Of a stretch of DNA of 22,729 nt, positions 6,313 through 13,582 are shown in pieces. Within the stretch, counting starts at the first letter, position 1. Each line of letters opens with the position of its first letter. A model generated the notes under the pieces. That model worked only from the letters and a program-made list of their open reading frames with translations, ran no database searches and was not told the origin of the DNA. Source of the stretch: a virus; IMG/VR virus record IMGVR_UViG_3300028299_000169, positions 1-22,729 of that record. One strand, written 5' to 3'. Position numbers and translations under genes: made by a program.

Positions 6313-6564
6313 ATGTCTAAAAAACTAAACAATGAGTATTACCTTCAAAATTGGATAGAATTTGTGCAGATTTTAAGATATTTTCGTGCGCGCAGGCTAA
6401 CTATTTTGGAGTGTAAGTTGATCCTTTGGCATTATTACAACAAGTTGACTTATCGTCGGATAGCATATCTTGAAGGCAGGCGTTGGTCGAGGCAGTATTG
6501 TGAGCAAGTTATTAAGAAAGGATTGACGAAAATAAAATATTACCTTACTTTCAAGAAATTATAA
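6313..6564 (+). CDS. Sigma-70 region 4-like / HTH regulator next to terminase
   Basis: ATG 6313 gives 83 basic residues. Residues 29-77 (LTILECKLILWHYYNKLTYR, then RIAYLEGRRWSRQYCEQVIK, then KGLTKIK) follow the layout of sigma-70 region 4: an E-R/C-x-(V/L)(I/L) helix, a 'LTYRRIA' turn, a recognition helix with Ser-Arg, and a 'xxLxKIK' end. Phage late-transcription activators of the ArpU/RinA type have similar size and HTH and sit directly before the terminase, as here. So I infer a late-gene activator or sigma-like factor. No SD is visible; the upstream element is a terminator. A TTG at 6304 in frame is less likely. Confidence 0.6.
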   Translation: MSKKLNNEYYLQNWIEFVQILRYFRARRLTILECKLILWHYYNKLTYRRIAYLEGRRWSRQYCEQVIKKGLTKIKYYLTFKKL

Positions 6565-6580
6565 GTAAACTTTAATTAGG

Positions 6581-6650
6581 GGGCGCAAGGAGCACAAGCC
6601 AGATAAACGCTATTAAGCAAAAAGACTTCTTCTGCGCCCTACTTTTTAAA
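6581..6650 (+). terminator. Long-loop hairpin with T-run upstream of terminase
   Basis: GGGCGCA (6581-6587) is exactly complementary to TGCGCCC (6633-6639), with about 45 nt between. A short T-run (6643-6647) follows, then A-rich sequence to ATG 6655. It could be a terminator, or a structured leader controlling terminase expression. The long loop makes a simple terminator less certain. Confidence 0.5.
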
Positions 6651-6654
6651 AAAT

Positions 6655-7185
6655 ATGAATATAAGACAACAACTTTATAAGAAAAATCGGATAAACGGAA
6701 TGAATATGTATAATGCGGCTCGTTCAGCCGGATATTCGCATAATACTGCCACAAAAGCAGGGTCGCGCTTAGAAACTAAAATGACTTCTTTATGCGACTG
6801 GATGGAAAGACAAGGGTTAACTGATAAAAAGTTAGCTCTTTTTTTATTAGAAGCACTTGAAGCGAATAAAGTTGTGGGTTATTTGCATCAATATAAAAAG
6901 GGCGAAAAAGGGAGAATTGAGAAAATTGGCACAGATGAAGTTATAAGCAATGAATTTTTAGAAGTGCCTGATATGACTAATCGGTTAAAAGCAGCAGAGT
7001 TGATTATGAAAGCAAAAGGACAATTAAAAGAAAAAGTCGAACACTCTGGTAAAGTTGAAGGCGAATTGGTAAAAGTCTATATCCAAAACAATGCCGCAAG
7101 TATTCAAGATAGAAAGAAACGGGAAAGTGGAGAAGTCTTTGACGCTTCTGCCAAAGCAAGAATTGACTTTGGCAAGCAAGACTAA
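6655..7185 (+). CDS. terS: Terminase small subunit
   Basis: The 176-residue protein lies immediately before the large terminase and overlaps it by 95 nt, the standard place for the DNA-recognising small subunit. Near the N-terminus, GMNMYNAARSAGYSHNTATK (residues 15-34) is the HTH typical of Terminase_2-type small subunits ('NaxxAaxxAGYS'). The middle contains charged helices, and RLKAAELIMKAKGQLKEK (about 111-128) resembles the oligomerisation region. The family binds the packaging start site and stimulates the large-subunit ATPase. There is no SD at ATG 6655. The family call rests on motif and synteny. Confidence 0.8.
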   Translation: MNIRQQLYKKNRINGMNMYNAARSAGYSHNTATKAGSRLETKMTSLCDWMERQGLTDKKLALFLLEALEANKVVGYLHQYKKGEKGRIEKIGTDEVISNEFLEVPDMTNRLKAAELIMKAKGQLKEKVEHSGKVEGELVKVYIQNNAASIQDRKKRESGEVFDASAKARIDFGKQD

Positions 7186-8461
7186 AAAACTTCTCTTATC
7201 GGGAGCATTTAGGTCAAGCAAAACAATCGCTGCTCTTTTGAAAATCATCTGCCAGCATCTTACTATCCCAAATAATCGCGGGTTAATCGGACGGCTTACC
7301 TATCCGGAATTACGCGATACCGTGCAAAAGGACTTTTTCAACCTTATGCCAAAAGAATGGATTGCTAACTGGAATGAAGGGCATGGGGAATTGAAACTTA
7401 AAAACGGCACAGAAGTTTTATTCCGCCATCTTGATACCGTATCACAGATGGAAATGCGCGGGATGGAGTTAGGCTTTGCATTGATAGATCAAGTCGAGGA
7501 GATAGACGAAAAGACTTATGAAACTTTACTCTCCCGGCTTAATTTACAGACTACACCTTTCCGGCAGATAGTTATGACTTGTAACCCGGCGCTCTTTTGG
7601 GGCTTTAAGCAATTTAAGCAAAACAAAGACCCTGATTGCGAATTGATAGAGTTCTCGATGCTTGATAATAAAGACAACCTGCCGGAAGATTACCTTTCCG
7701 ATATGCTGAAGCGTCCGGAGAGTTGGAAGAAACAATTTGTTTACGGTGTTTGGGATGAGAGTTTGATTTCTGATAGGGCGGTAATCCCGGTTGAATATAT
7801 CCAGCAGCAGAAAAGATTTATCGCTAAACCGAAACGGCTCTTTGACGATGTGCAGATGTTTGATGATGTAAACTCGACGCATACCTATCAGGCCGGGGTA
7901 GATATTTCGGAAGGCATAGGTTTAGATTATTCGACTCTGACTGTATTTGATTGCAACACCGGGGATCAGGTTGCCTTCTGGCGCGGGCAGATACAACCGG
8001 ACTTATTGGCGGGCAAGGTTGTTCCAGTCTTAAATTATTTTAACCAGGCGTTAGTGATACCGGAGATAAACGGCATGGGCCTGGCGTTCCTGACACGCTT
8101 AAAAGATAAATACGAGAATATCTACCATCGCACTGACTTTGACAAGGAAAGCGAAACCGAAAAGGAAATGCTCGGCTGGAAAACATCTTACTCGACTAAA
8201 CCTTTGCTTGTTGATAACTTCCTGAAGATGTTGCGTGAGGGAAGAATTAAAATCAGGGCAGAGGAGATTATTAACGAGATGCCGACATTCGTTTACTCCG
8301 ATGATACCAGGCGCAAGGGCATGGGGGCGCAGGAAGGTTTTTATGATGACAGCGTTATTTCCTGCATGTTAGCATTATGGAAGATGGCATTAGGGGAAAC
8401 GATTTTGTCTGCGCCGATTAACTTCGATAACCAATTTGGCGGCGGGCGCGGAGGATTTTAG
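7091..8461 (+). CDS. terL: Terminase large subunit (ATPase/nuclease)
   Basis: This is the packaging motor that translocates and cuts DNA at the portal. The 456-residue length is normal. The ATPase domain has a Q-motif-like LLPKQ (19-23), a P-loop GAFRSSKT (38-45), and a Walker B region GFALIDQVEEID, followed by VMTCNP as the coupling motif. The nuclease domain has AGVDISEGIGLDYS (first Asp), VIPEINGMG (Glu) and DDSVISCMLAL (last Asp), the RNase H-like triad. The P-loop has Ser in the position before Lys that is normally Gly. The start overlaps the small subunit by 95 nt with no SD, indicating translational coupling. The C-terminus is Gly-rich (GGGRGGF). Confidence 0.93.
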   Translation: MPQVFKIERNGKVEKSLTLLPKQELTLASKTKKLLLSGAFRSSKTIAALLKIICQHLTIPNNRGLIGRLTYPELRDTVQKDFFNLMPKEWIANWNEGHGELKLKNGTEVLFRHLDTVSQMEMRGMELGFALIDQVEEIDEKTYETLLSRLNLQTTPFRQIVMTCNPALFWGFKQFKQNKDPDCELIEFSMLDNKDNLPEDYLSDMLKRPESWKKQFVYGVWDESLISDRAVIPVEYIQQQKRFIAKPKRLFDDVQMFDDVNSTHTYQAGVDISEGIGLDYSTLTVFDCNTGDQVAFWRGQIQPDLLAGKVVPVLNYFNQALVIPEINGMGLAFLTRLKDKYENIYHRTDFDKESETEKEMLGWKTSYSTKPLLVDNFLKMLREGRIKIRAEEIINEMPTFVYSDDTRRKGMGAQEGFYDDSVISCMLALWKMALGETILSAPINFDNQFGGGRGGF

Positions 8462-8655
8462 TGGAAGGCCAGATTAAGCATTTTTACTGTTGCACTAACG
8501 ACTTATGTGCATTCAGGAATGAATGGGCGTCAAATAATCGATGCTTTGCTACTTATCCGGTGCGTTCATCCTGCCCTAATGTGATGCGCAAGGACGGGAA
8601 AAGCTGGAAGCAAGGTTCAGAAGAGAAAGATGAACATTATAAAATCGGAGTGTAG
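8461..8655 (+). CDS. Small Cys-rich hypothetical protein (64 aa), GTG start
   Basis: A GTG at 8461 overlaps the last base of the terminase stop and has a good SD (GGAGG, 8450-8454). The product has five cysteines in the first 40 residues (FYCCTNDLC, then Cys28 and Cys38), suggesting a compact metal-binding fold, and a charged Lys/Glu-rich tail. It fills the gap between terminase and portal exactly, which supports it being real. Function unknown. Confidence 0.55.
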   Translation: MEGQIKHFYCCTNDLCAFRNEWASNNRCFATYPVRSSCPNVMRKDGKSWKQGSEEKDEHYKIGV

Positions 8656-8657
8656 TT

Positions 8658-10472
8658 ATGACCGAAGATGTATTGATTAAACATTTGGGCGAGTGCCGGG
8701 CATCGGGTATAGCATATCGCGATAAGTTTAAACTGGTATGGGAAGAGTGCGAACAGCAGATACGTTGCGTCTCTCCCGCATCCTGGGATAAGAAAGAGGA
8801 ATGGCAGACCAAGATTTATATTCCTCTGCAAGCCAAGAAGGTCGAGATTGCCAAATCATATCTAAAGAAGATGGTATTCGGCAAGAAGCGCAACCATGAT
8901 ATTACCGGAGTTGAGAAAACCGACCAGGACAATGCTTATGCCCTTACTAATTTAATCGATGTGCTTCTGCAATCGGGCGGTTTCGATAGCCAGGTTGATT
9001 TTGTCATACAAGAGGCAATAGATATTGGCACAGGATTTACCAAGATGATTATGAAAGAGGATGGCACAGGGATAGATTTCATCTGGCGTTCCGTTTACAA
9101 TGTCATCTTTGACCCTGACTGCGGGCATGATATCGAGAAGGCACGGTTTGCCATAGACCTTTACCGCAGGGATATATCGTATGTAATCCAACAGGCGAAG
9201 AAATCCAAGTTCGGCTATAACAAGGAAGTGGTGCAGAAGTTCCTCGATGATGCGGTGCAGGAAACAGTAGCCCAAGAGTCAACCGCCAATCCTAATTCTT
9301 CACAAAGCAACAAAGAACTGACGATGATAGTCAAGTCGATAGACGGCACGCAGGATTTGACTATTCCTTCCAAATATCAGGTGGTAGATGTTGATGAATA
9401 TTATGTGGAGATACCTAACGATAAAGGCGTCTATGAGAAACACCGGATAGTAATGCTTAACGGAAAATATAAGTTAGTCGATTACGAGAATATATTTGGA
9501 TTTATCCCCTTCCAATGGTGCAGGGTCAAGCCGAGGAAATACGATTCATACGGCAGGGGCTATATCGAGAATACGCGCGGGTTGCAGGAGCTGATGAACT
9601 CCTGTATTAACTTAGGATTTGACAGCTTAAAGATATCCTCGATGGATATTATCGTCATAGACGATAACAAAGTAAAAGACTCGACTACCATAAAATATAA
9701 GCCGCTTGCTGTATGGAAAATGAAGGACATCAACGCGGTGAAAATACAGCGTCAGCCGGTATCAGCTATCTCTGATGTTCTTCGGGGCCTTACTATAATA
9801 GACCAAATAGACCAGGACGCAAGCGGTATCAGCCGTTCTGTTCAGGGCGCGCCGGAGATGGGAGGCAGTGGAGCATCGGGAGATACTTTAGGCGAGTATC
9901 GCTTGAAGATGCAGATGATAGACCAGCGCTTTTTAGATGTCGGGCGCTTTATCGAAACAGATTATTTTATTCCCCTAATCCGCAAGATATTCAGGGTTAT
10001 CACTAACCCTAAATTATTCGACCAGGCAAAGGTTGATCGGCTGATAGGGATGAACGAGATAGATGATGTGCAGGTTGTAAACGGCGTGGCGACAATAAAC
10101 GGCACAAAGAAAATCCCAAAGTTAGTCTTGAAGGATATCATTGACAAGGGCGAGATGGCTTACGACTTTAAGGCATCCGGCGTTAGCCAATTCGGAGATA
10201 GGTTAGAGATCTTGGCTAAGTTAAAAGATGCTTTGCAGGCCGCGTTATCTCATCCTACGCTTACCGCGCTTACCAAGATAGATAAAGTCTGGAAGAAACT
10301 CTGGCAGACATCCGAGATAGACGATTACGAAGAGTTAATCAGGACACCGGAAGAAGCAAGGGATTTGATGAAGGGAATGGCAGCGCCAGGGCAACCAGGG
10401 CAACGGGGACAATTACCCGCCCCAGGCGGCGGTGCATTGCCATCGATGATGCCCCCATCAGGAGGGATGTAA
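8658..10472 (+). CDS. Portal protein
   Basis: The 604-residue product follows the terminase and precedes scaffold and coat, as expected for the dodecameric portal through which DNA enters. Length and sequence style fit podovirus portal families (P22 gp1-like). There is a helical N-terminus with the Trp-containing WDKKEEWQTKIYIPLQAKKV segment (about 43-62), an aspartate-rich wing, a GYIENTRGLQELMNSCINLG stem region (about 304-323), and a late glycine-rich loop with SGASGD, typical of portals of this lineage. The C-terminus is Pro/Gly-rich with GQPGQRGQLP. ATG 8658 has SD GGAG at 7 nt. No integral membrane segment. The exact subfamily is uncertain. Confidence 0.85.
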   Translation: MTEDVLIKHLGECRASGIAYRDKFKLVWEECEQQIRCVSPASWDKKEEWQTKIYIPLQAKKVEIAKSYLKKMVFGKKRNHDITGVEKTDQDNAYALTNLIDVLLQSGGFDSQVDFVIQEAIDIGTGFTKMIMKEDGTGIDFIWRSVYNVIFDPDCGHDIEKARFAIDLYRRDISYVIQQAKKSKFGYNKEVVQKFLDDAVQETVAQESTANPNSSQSNKELTMIVKSIDGTQDLTIPSKYQVVDVDEYYVEIPNDKGVYEKHRIVMLNGKYKLVDYENIFGFIPFQWCRVKPRKYDSYGRGYIENTRGLQELMNSCINLGFDSLKISSMDIIVIDDNKVKDSTTIKYKPLAVWKMKDINAVKIQRQPVSAISDVLRGLTIIDQIDQDASGISRSVQGAPEMGGSGASGDTLGEYRLKMQMIDQRFLDVGRFIETDYFIPLIRKIFRVITNPKLFDQAKVDRLIGMNEIDDVQVVNGVATINGTKKIPKLVLKDIIDKGEMAYDFKASGVSQFGDRLEILAKLKDALQAALSHPTLTALTKIDKVWKKLWQTSEIDDYEELIRTPEEARDLMKGMAAPGQPGQRGQLPAPGGGALPSMMPPSGGM

Positions 10473-10473
10473 T

Positions 10474-10665
10474 ATGCCATATATGCACATCGGGAAAGTT
10501 GTCTATAAACAAAATCCTGACGGTTCGCGCGGGAAGAAAGTCGGCACGGCGAAGGGGAGCGTAAAAAAATATCTTGCCGCTTTATATGCCAATACAAGTG
10601 ATATTGCATACGGCAAGAAAGAAATAAAAGCGCGCTGGAAGCGTAGAAAGGCACAGGGACTCTAA
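10474..10665 (+). CDS. Small basic protein between portal and scaffold (63 aa)
   Basis: The SD AGGAGGG (10460-10466) precedes ATG 10474. The 63-residue product is strongly basic (many Lys/Arg, ending KARWKRRKAQGL), so it may bind nucleic acid. Its TAA overlaps the next ATG (TAATG). Such small basic proteins near the portal could be DNA-binding or packaged proteins. I recognise no family. Confidence 0.6.
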   Translation: MPYMHIGKVVYKQNPDGSRGKKVGTAKGSVKKYLAALYANTSDIAYGKKEIKARWKRRKAQGL

Positions 10666-10865
10666 TGTCGGGAAATTTCTGGATACAAAAAGCCGCAGCG
10701 AAGATGAAGAAAAAGGGGACACTCGGTAAATTTGGCAAGGCAACCGAAAAGAAAATAAAGGCAGGGAAGAAAGCCGGAGGATTGCAGGCAAAACGGGCGA
10801 TATTTGCTGCCAACATGAAAGAGATAGCAGAGCATAGGAAAAGACAGAAAAGGGCGGGGTTATGA
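10665..10865 (+). CDS. Second small basic protein (66 aa)
   Basis: The start overlaps the preceding stop (TAATG) and its stop overlaps the next start (ATGA). The product is very Lys-rich (AAAKMKKKGTLGKFGKATEK and on) with alternating Ala/Gly/Lys, resembling histone-like or DNA-condensing basic proteins. It pairs with 10474-10665, and both could bind packaged DNA or act as scaffold partners. Family unknown. Confidence 0.6.
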   Translation: MSGNFWIQKAAAKMKKKGTLGKFGKATEKKIKAGKKAGGLQAKRAIFAANMKEIAEHRKRQKRAGL

Positions 10866-11149
10866 GCGACCCTACGCAAGATATCCTGCGTGGTGATGCC
10901 CTGCATGGATTAAAGACGCATCAGGGATATAAAGTTCTAATTGATGAGATAATTTACCCGATTTATCGGGATGCGATACAGGATTTAAAAGATGACTTCA
11001 ATTCTGATAAAACTCTTGTGGCACGCGCCACAATTAAAGCAATCGATGACATCATTGCTAAGATAGATGACAAGATAAATTTTGCGGAACAGTTAGCAAA
11101 AGAAGTTAGGGAAAATTTTGACAAACATACGCAAGGCACTTCCGAATAG
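10862..11149 (+). CDS. Hypothetical helical protein (95 aa)
   Basis: ATGA-coupled to the preceding gene. The 95 residues are predominantly helical and charged. After a GLKTHQGYKVLIDEIIYPIY segment (about 16-35) there is a probable amphipathic helix (DIIAKIDDKINFAEQLAKEV). Small helical proteins of this kind are often found between portal and scaffold genes and could be assembly factors. No annotated family recognised. Confidence 0.65.
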   Translation: MSDPTQDILRGDALHGLKTHQGYKVLIDEIIYPIYRDAIQDLKDDFNSDKTLVARATIKAIDDIIAKIDDKINFAEQLAKEVRENFDKHTQGTSE

Positions 11150-11159
11150 GAAACCTTGC
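11131..11159 (+). promoter_or_regulatory. Hairpin over the end of the helical gene, just before the scaffold SD
   Basis: GCAAGG (11131-11136) pairs with CCTTGC (11154-11159), with an inner TTCC (11140-11143) / GGAA (11149-11152) stem. It spans the stop codon of the upstream gene and ends 6 nt before the AAGGAGG (11165-11171) of the scaffold gene. No T-run follows, so a terminator is unlikely. It might separate translation of the two genes or be a processing site. Confidence 0.4.
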
Positions 11160-11177
11160 CAAACAAGGAGGATTTAA

Positions 11178-11894
11178 ATGGGAGACCAGGTTATTCCGCA
11201 AGTAACTCCGCCAACGGCAGACCCGACGGTTACGCCGCCCGCGCCAGTTACTCCGCCGATACCAGACCCCGCCGAAGAGCAAAGGCGTGAAAATGAAACG
11301 CTCAAAAAGCAGTTAGCCGATAAGGACAGGTTCATCACGGAGATTAAGTCCGAGAAGGAAACCTTAGAGGCACGGTTGACACAGACGCAACCGAAACCAA
11401 CCGCACCGGTAGTCGATACTGATTTGCAAAAGGAAGCGGCTCGCATTTTGGAGATAGCTCAGTTAGACCCTGCGAAAGCAGGAGAGGAATTGGGCCGGTT
11501 AATTCAGACCGCCACAAGCAAGGCAGCGCAGGAAACTCTGCGTAACCTGGAACCGTTGATATCCCAGAATACTTATATCAATGAGGTTAAGGAAAAAAAC
11601 AAAGACCTGATTGATTTAGGTTTAGAACCGGCAATCACTATCCGCGCCAGTCAGTTAATCCAATCCGGAAAATCATTTAAAGATGCGGTTGATGCTGCCG
11701 TATCAGAATCGAGGATAAAGATGGACAAGTTAAAATCAAATACGCCAACCGTTCCGCCTACCCCGCCACCGCCGGGAGCAGTCGGCGAAGGGGGAGCAAA
11801 TAGGCAACCCGAACCGACACCGCCACCGAAAGAGGAAACTCCGGAGGATGAAATCAGGGCGGCACAGGAACGCAGGCGAAAGATGGGATTATAA
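11178..11894 (+). CDS. Scaffolding-like protein
   Basis: The 238-residue protein sits between portal and coat, the usual place for the internal scaffold that shapes procapsids. Its composition fits: a Pro/Thr/Val-rich unstructured start (about 5-32), a long charged coiled-coil (EEQRRENETLKKQLADKDRF, about 33-52, continuing to about 68), a helical middle, and a Pro-rich tail ending EIRAAQERRRKMGL (about 225-238), like the basic coat-binding ends of scaffolding proteins. It has a strong SD (AAGGAGG, 11165-11171). Scaffolds diverge fast, so the call is by position and composition. Confidence 0.75.
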   Translation: MGDQVIPQVTPPTADPTVTPPAPVTPPIPDPAEEQRRENETLKKQLADKDRFITEIKSEKETLEARLTQTQPKPTAPVVDTDLQKEAARILEIAQLDPAKAGEELGRLIQTATSKAAQETLRNLEPLISQNTYINEVKEKNKDLIDLGLEPAITIRASQLIQSGKSFKDAVDAAVSESRIKMDKLKSNTPTVPPTPPPPGAVGEGGANRQPEPTPPPKEETPEDEIRAAQERRRKMGL

Positions 11895-11911
11895 GTTAAG
11901 GAGCATTACAC

Positions 11912-12079
11912 ATGGGAGTCGGAGTAGGCCAGTATTGGGTAACAAACTCTCTTGGTGGTTCGCTAACCAATAACAAACTATCAAAGAGTATCAGGGAACA
12001 GAATATCGGCGAATTTGTTTTTAAGCAATTCGTTGATATCAAGGAACAGTTAGGTGCAAAGTCAGGGGATACCGTCTAT
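11912..12079 (+). CDS. Major capsid protein, exon 1 (N4 gp56-type)
   Basis: ATG 11912 has SD AAGGAG (11898-11903). The 56 codons, MGVGVGQYWV onward, end in ...GAKSGDTVY; the next codon in the unspliced frame is TAA (12080-12082). The segment looks like the N-terminus of N4 gp56-type coat proteins, including the conserved GDTV turn. The exon ends with GUCUAU, which pairs as P1 with GUAGAC (12090-12095) in the intron. Joining to 12728 gives GDTVY-INKAFDKTL with no frame break and a 320-residue protein. Confidence 0.88.
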
Positions 12080-12727
12080 TAACAAAATGGTAGACTTAAA
12101 ATTTCGCTATATGCTGGAACAACCCCAAAAGATAGGAGTCCTAACAATGGAAAAATCTTCTATACACGAGGTCAATCAGCAGGTAACAGAGACCGAACTT
12201 GCTTGGTTAGGGGGAATCATTGACGGAGAAGGAAGCATAGGAATTAACGGACGGAGAAATGGTAAATTTAATCTTTGTCCTGTGATGCAGTTAAGCAATA
12301 CCTCTCCTAATATGATTAACAAAGTGATAAGCATATTTGAAAGAATGGGGATAAAACATTATATCCAAACCCATCATTTAAGTTATGCGAACCCTAATCA
12401 TCAAGATATTTACAAGGTGATTATTGGAAGGTTATCGCAAATGAAGTTATTTCTTGAGGCAGTTATTCCTTATCTTGTGGTTAAGGATGGACAGGCAAAA
12501 ATGACCTTGCGTTTTGTGAATAGCAGATTAAGTAACGGCGCAAGGCCGGGTAATCCGAATTTCTGTCCGTATACCGAAGAAGAAAGGAAATTTGCTGAAA
12601 TAGTAAATCAACTTAATTGCGAAAGTAATCACCGATTAAGAAAATCGGAACTGGAATCCTCAACGACTATACGCGAAACAGCATTAGTTGGCTGATGATA
12701 TAGTCTGGCCTGCATAGAAATATGCAG
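12080..12727 (+). ncRNA. Group I intron interrupting the major capsid gene
   Basis: Directly visible pairings: P1 between exon end GUCUAU (12074-12079) and GUAGAC (12090-12095), with U-G at the splice site; P3 UUUCGC (12102-12107) with GCGAAA (12673-12678); P7 GACUAU (12665-12670) with AUAGUC (12700-12705); P8 CAGC (12679-12682) with GCUG (12691-12694). A possible P6 is GGAGUCC (12135-12141) with GGAAUCC, one mismatch. The 3' end is a 7-bp CUGCAUA/UAUGCAG hairpin with a GAAA loop (12710-12727), whose last base is the expected terminal G. The conserved 'UCAACGACUAU' and 'GAUAUAGUC' core strings are present, like T4 td. The intron is 648 nt and holds a homing endonuclease. Splicing not shown by experiment. 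Confidence 0.92.
12147..12695 (+). CDS. Intron-encoded LAGLIDADG homing endonuclease
   Basis: ATG 12147 has SD AGGAG (12134-12138) at 8 nt, so I prefer it to a GTG at 12054 or an ATG at 12087, which lie over exon 1 and P1 respectively. The 182-residue protein has one LAGLIDADG-like helix, LAWLGGIIDGEGSIGI (residues 18-33), with Asp/Glu at the metal-binding end. A beta-rich saddle follows with INKVISIFERMGIKHYIQTH (about 54-73) and a second helical half. One motif suggests it acts as a homodimer. It would cut intron-less capsid alleles to spread the intron. The stop at 12693 lies inside P8, so the last codons also encode P7/P3/P8 strands. Confidence 0.88.
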   Translation: MEKSSIHEVNQQVTETELAWLGGIIDGEGSIGINGRRNGKFNLCPVMQLSNTSPNMINKVISIFERMGIKHYIQTHHLSYANPNHQDIYKVIIGRLSQMKLFLEAVIPYLVVKDGQAKMTLRFVNSRLSNGARPGNPNFCPYTEEERKFAEIVNQLNCESNHRLRKSELESSTTIRETALVG

Positions 12728-13522
12728 ATTAACAAAGCGTTTGATAAAACCCTGAAGATCGATACCAAAGGCGCAACTTTAAACGAAACCTCAACCATAC
12801 CGGAACACAAATGGTTGGTAGTCAAGGATAGCGTAGTCGTAACCGAAATCGGCAACGCCGTGCCTTACACAAATAAGTTAGAGAATTTAGCCGAGTTTGA
12901 CGCGGAAAATATCTCTACCAAGACCTTAAAGGCCGATCAGCTGGAGGTTCTTGACAGCTTGGCGTATGTTGAGTTTGCAAAGGCCGCGTATGTGGCAGTC
13001 TGCACCAACACCGCAACGACAGCCTGGACAAGCAATTCAGTCGCTACCGTTACTGCAACAGCGAATATGTCAGATAAAAATGTGCGTGATGTTGTGGATA
13101 AGATGGAAACTATCCTCATCCCGAAATATTCGGATGGTCAATATCGCGCCATTGTTTCCGTAAATACCAAGAGGGGTATTTACGACTATCTTCAGGCCGT
13201 TGCACAATACACCACGCCTGAATTTAGGCACAAGAACGAAATCGGGCAGTATTACTCAACCCGGTTCGTCCAAGATGCACAGTTCCTCTCAAATACCAAA
13301 AATTCCATCTATGGCGAGGCTATTTTCTTCGGCCAGGAAGCGGTATTGGAAGCAATCGCATTGCTCCCGGAAGTCCGCATGAAAGTTCCTACCGATTATG
13401 GCCGCTCAAAAGGAGTCGCTTGGATTGCCATTGAGGCGTTCAAGAAGATGTGGAACATTGAGGATGACCTCAATTCCACCGGCAAAGGTATTTCCAGGAT
13501 AGTCATGGTAACGTCTGGGTAA
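12728..13522 (+). CDS. Major capsid protein, exon 2 (N4 gp56-type)
   Basis: The downstream exon supplies 264 residues (INKAFDKTLKID onward). Its features match the HK97-fold N4 gp56-type coat family: a beta-rich mid-region, an 'LVVKDSVVVTEIGNAVPYT' strand, a helical VDKMETILIPKYS segment, and the C-terminal QEAVLEAIALLPEVRMKVPT followed by DYGRSKGVAWIAIEAFKKMW. A reading beginning at ATG 12722 would be a separate ORF but has no SD and would lose exon 1; the intron model explains it better. The protein is the main building block of the head. Confidence 0.9.
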   Translation: MNKAFDKTLKIDTKGATLNETSTIPEHKWLVVKDSVVVTEIGNAVPYTNKLENLAEFDAENISTKTLKADQLEVLDSLAYVEFAKAAYVAVCTNTATTAWTSNSVATVTATANMSDKNVRDVVDKMETILIPKYSDGQYRAIVSVNTKRGIYDYLQAVAQYTTPEFRHKNEIGQYYSTRFVQDAQFLSNTKNSIYGEAIFFGQEAVLEAIALLPEVRMKVPTDYGRSKGVAWIAIEAFKKMWNIEDDLNSTGKGISRIVMVTSG

Positions 13523-13528
13523 CTCACA

Positions 13529-13566
13529 TAGGTAGGGGCGGTATCAGCCGCCCTTACCTAACTTTT
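13529..13566 (+). terminator. Strong hairpin after the capsid gene
   Basis: A 13-bp nearly perfect stem (TAGGTAGGGGCGG, 13529-13541, with CCGCCCTTACCTA, 13548-13560; one G-U pair) has a 6-nt loop and is followed by a short TTTT (13563-13566). It begins 7 nt after the coat stop. A weak T-run makes it a partial terminator or an mRNA 3' stabiliser for the abundant capsid message. Confidence 0.7.
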
Positions 13567-13582
13567 AACGAGAGAGAAGAAA

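Noticed and set aside
12054-12146. A longer endonuclease starting at GTG 12054 or ATG 12087
   Set aside because: The extension overlaps exon 1 and the P1 helix in another frame, and there is no SD for it. ATG 12147 has AGGAG at the right distance and gives a normal LAGLIDADG N-terminus.
12080-12727. Intein in the capsid protein instead of an intron
   Set aside because: The inserted ORF is not in frame with both flanks, exon 1 meets TAA at once, and no Cys/Ser...HN splice motifs are present. Group I pairings explain it.
12722-13522. Stand-alone capsid gene beginning at ATG 12722
   Set aside because: No SD, it would begin inside the terminal hairpin of the intron, and it lacks the N-terminal arm supplied by exon 1.
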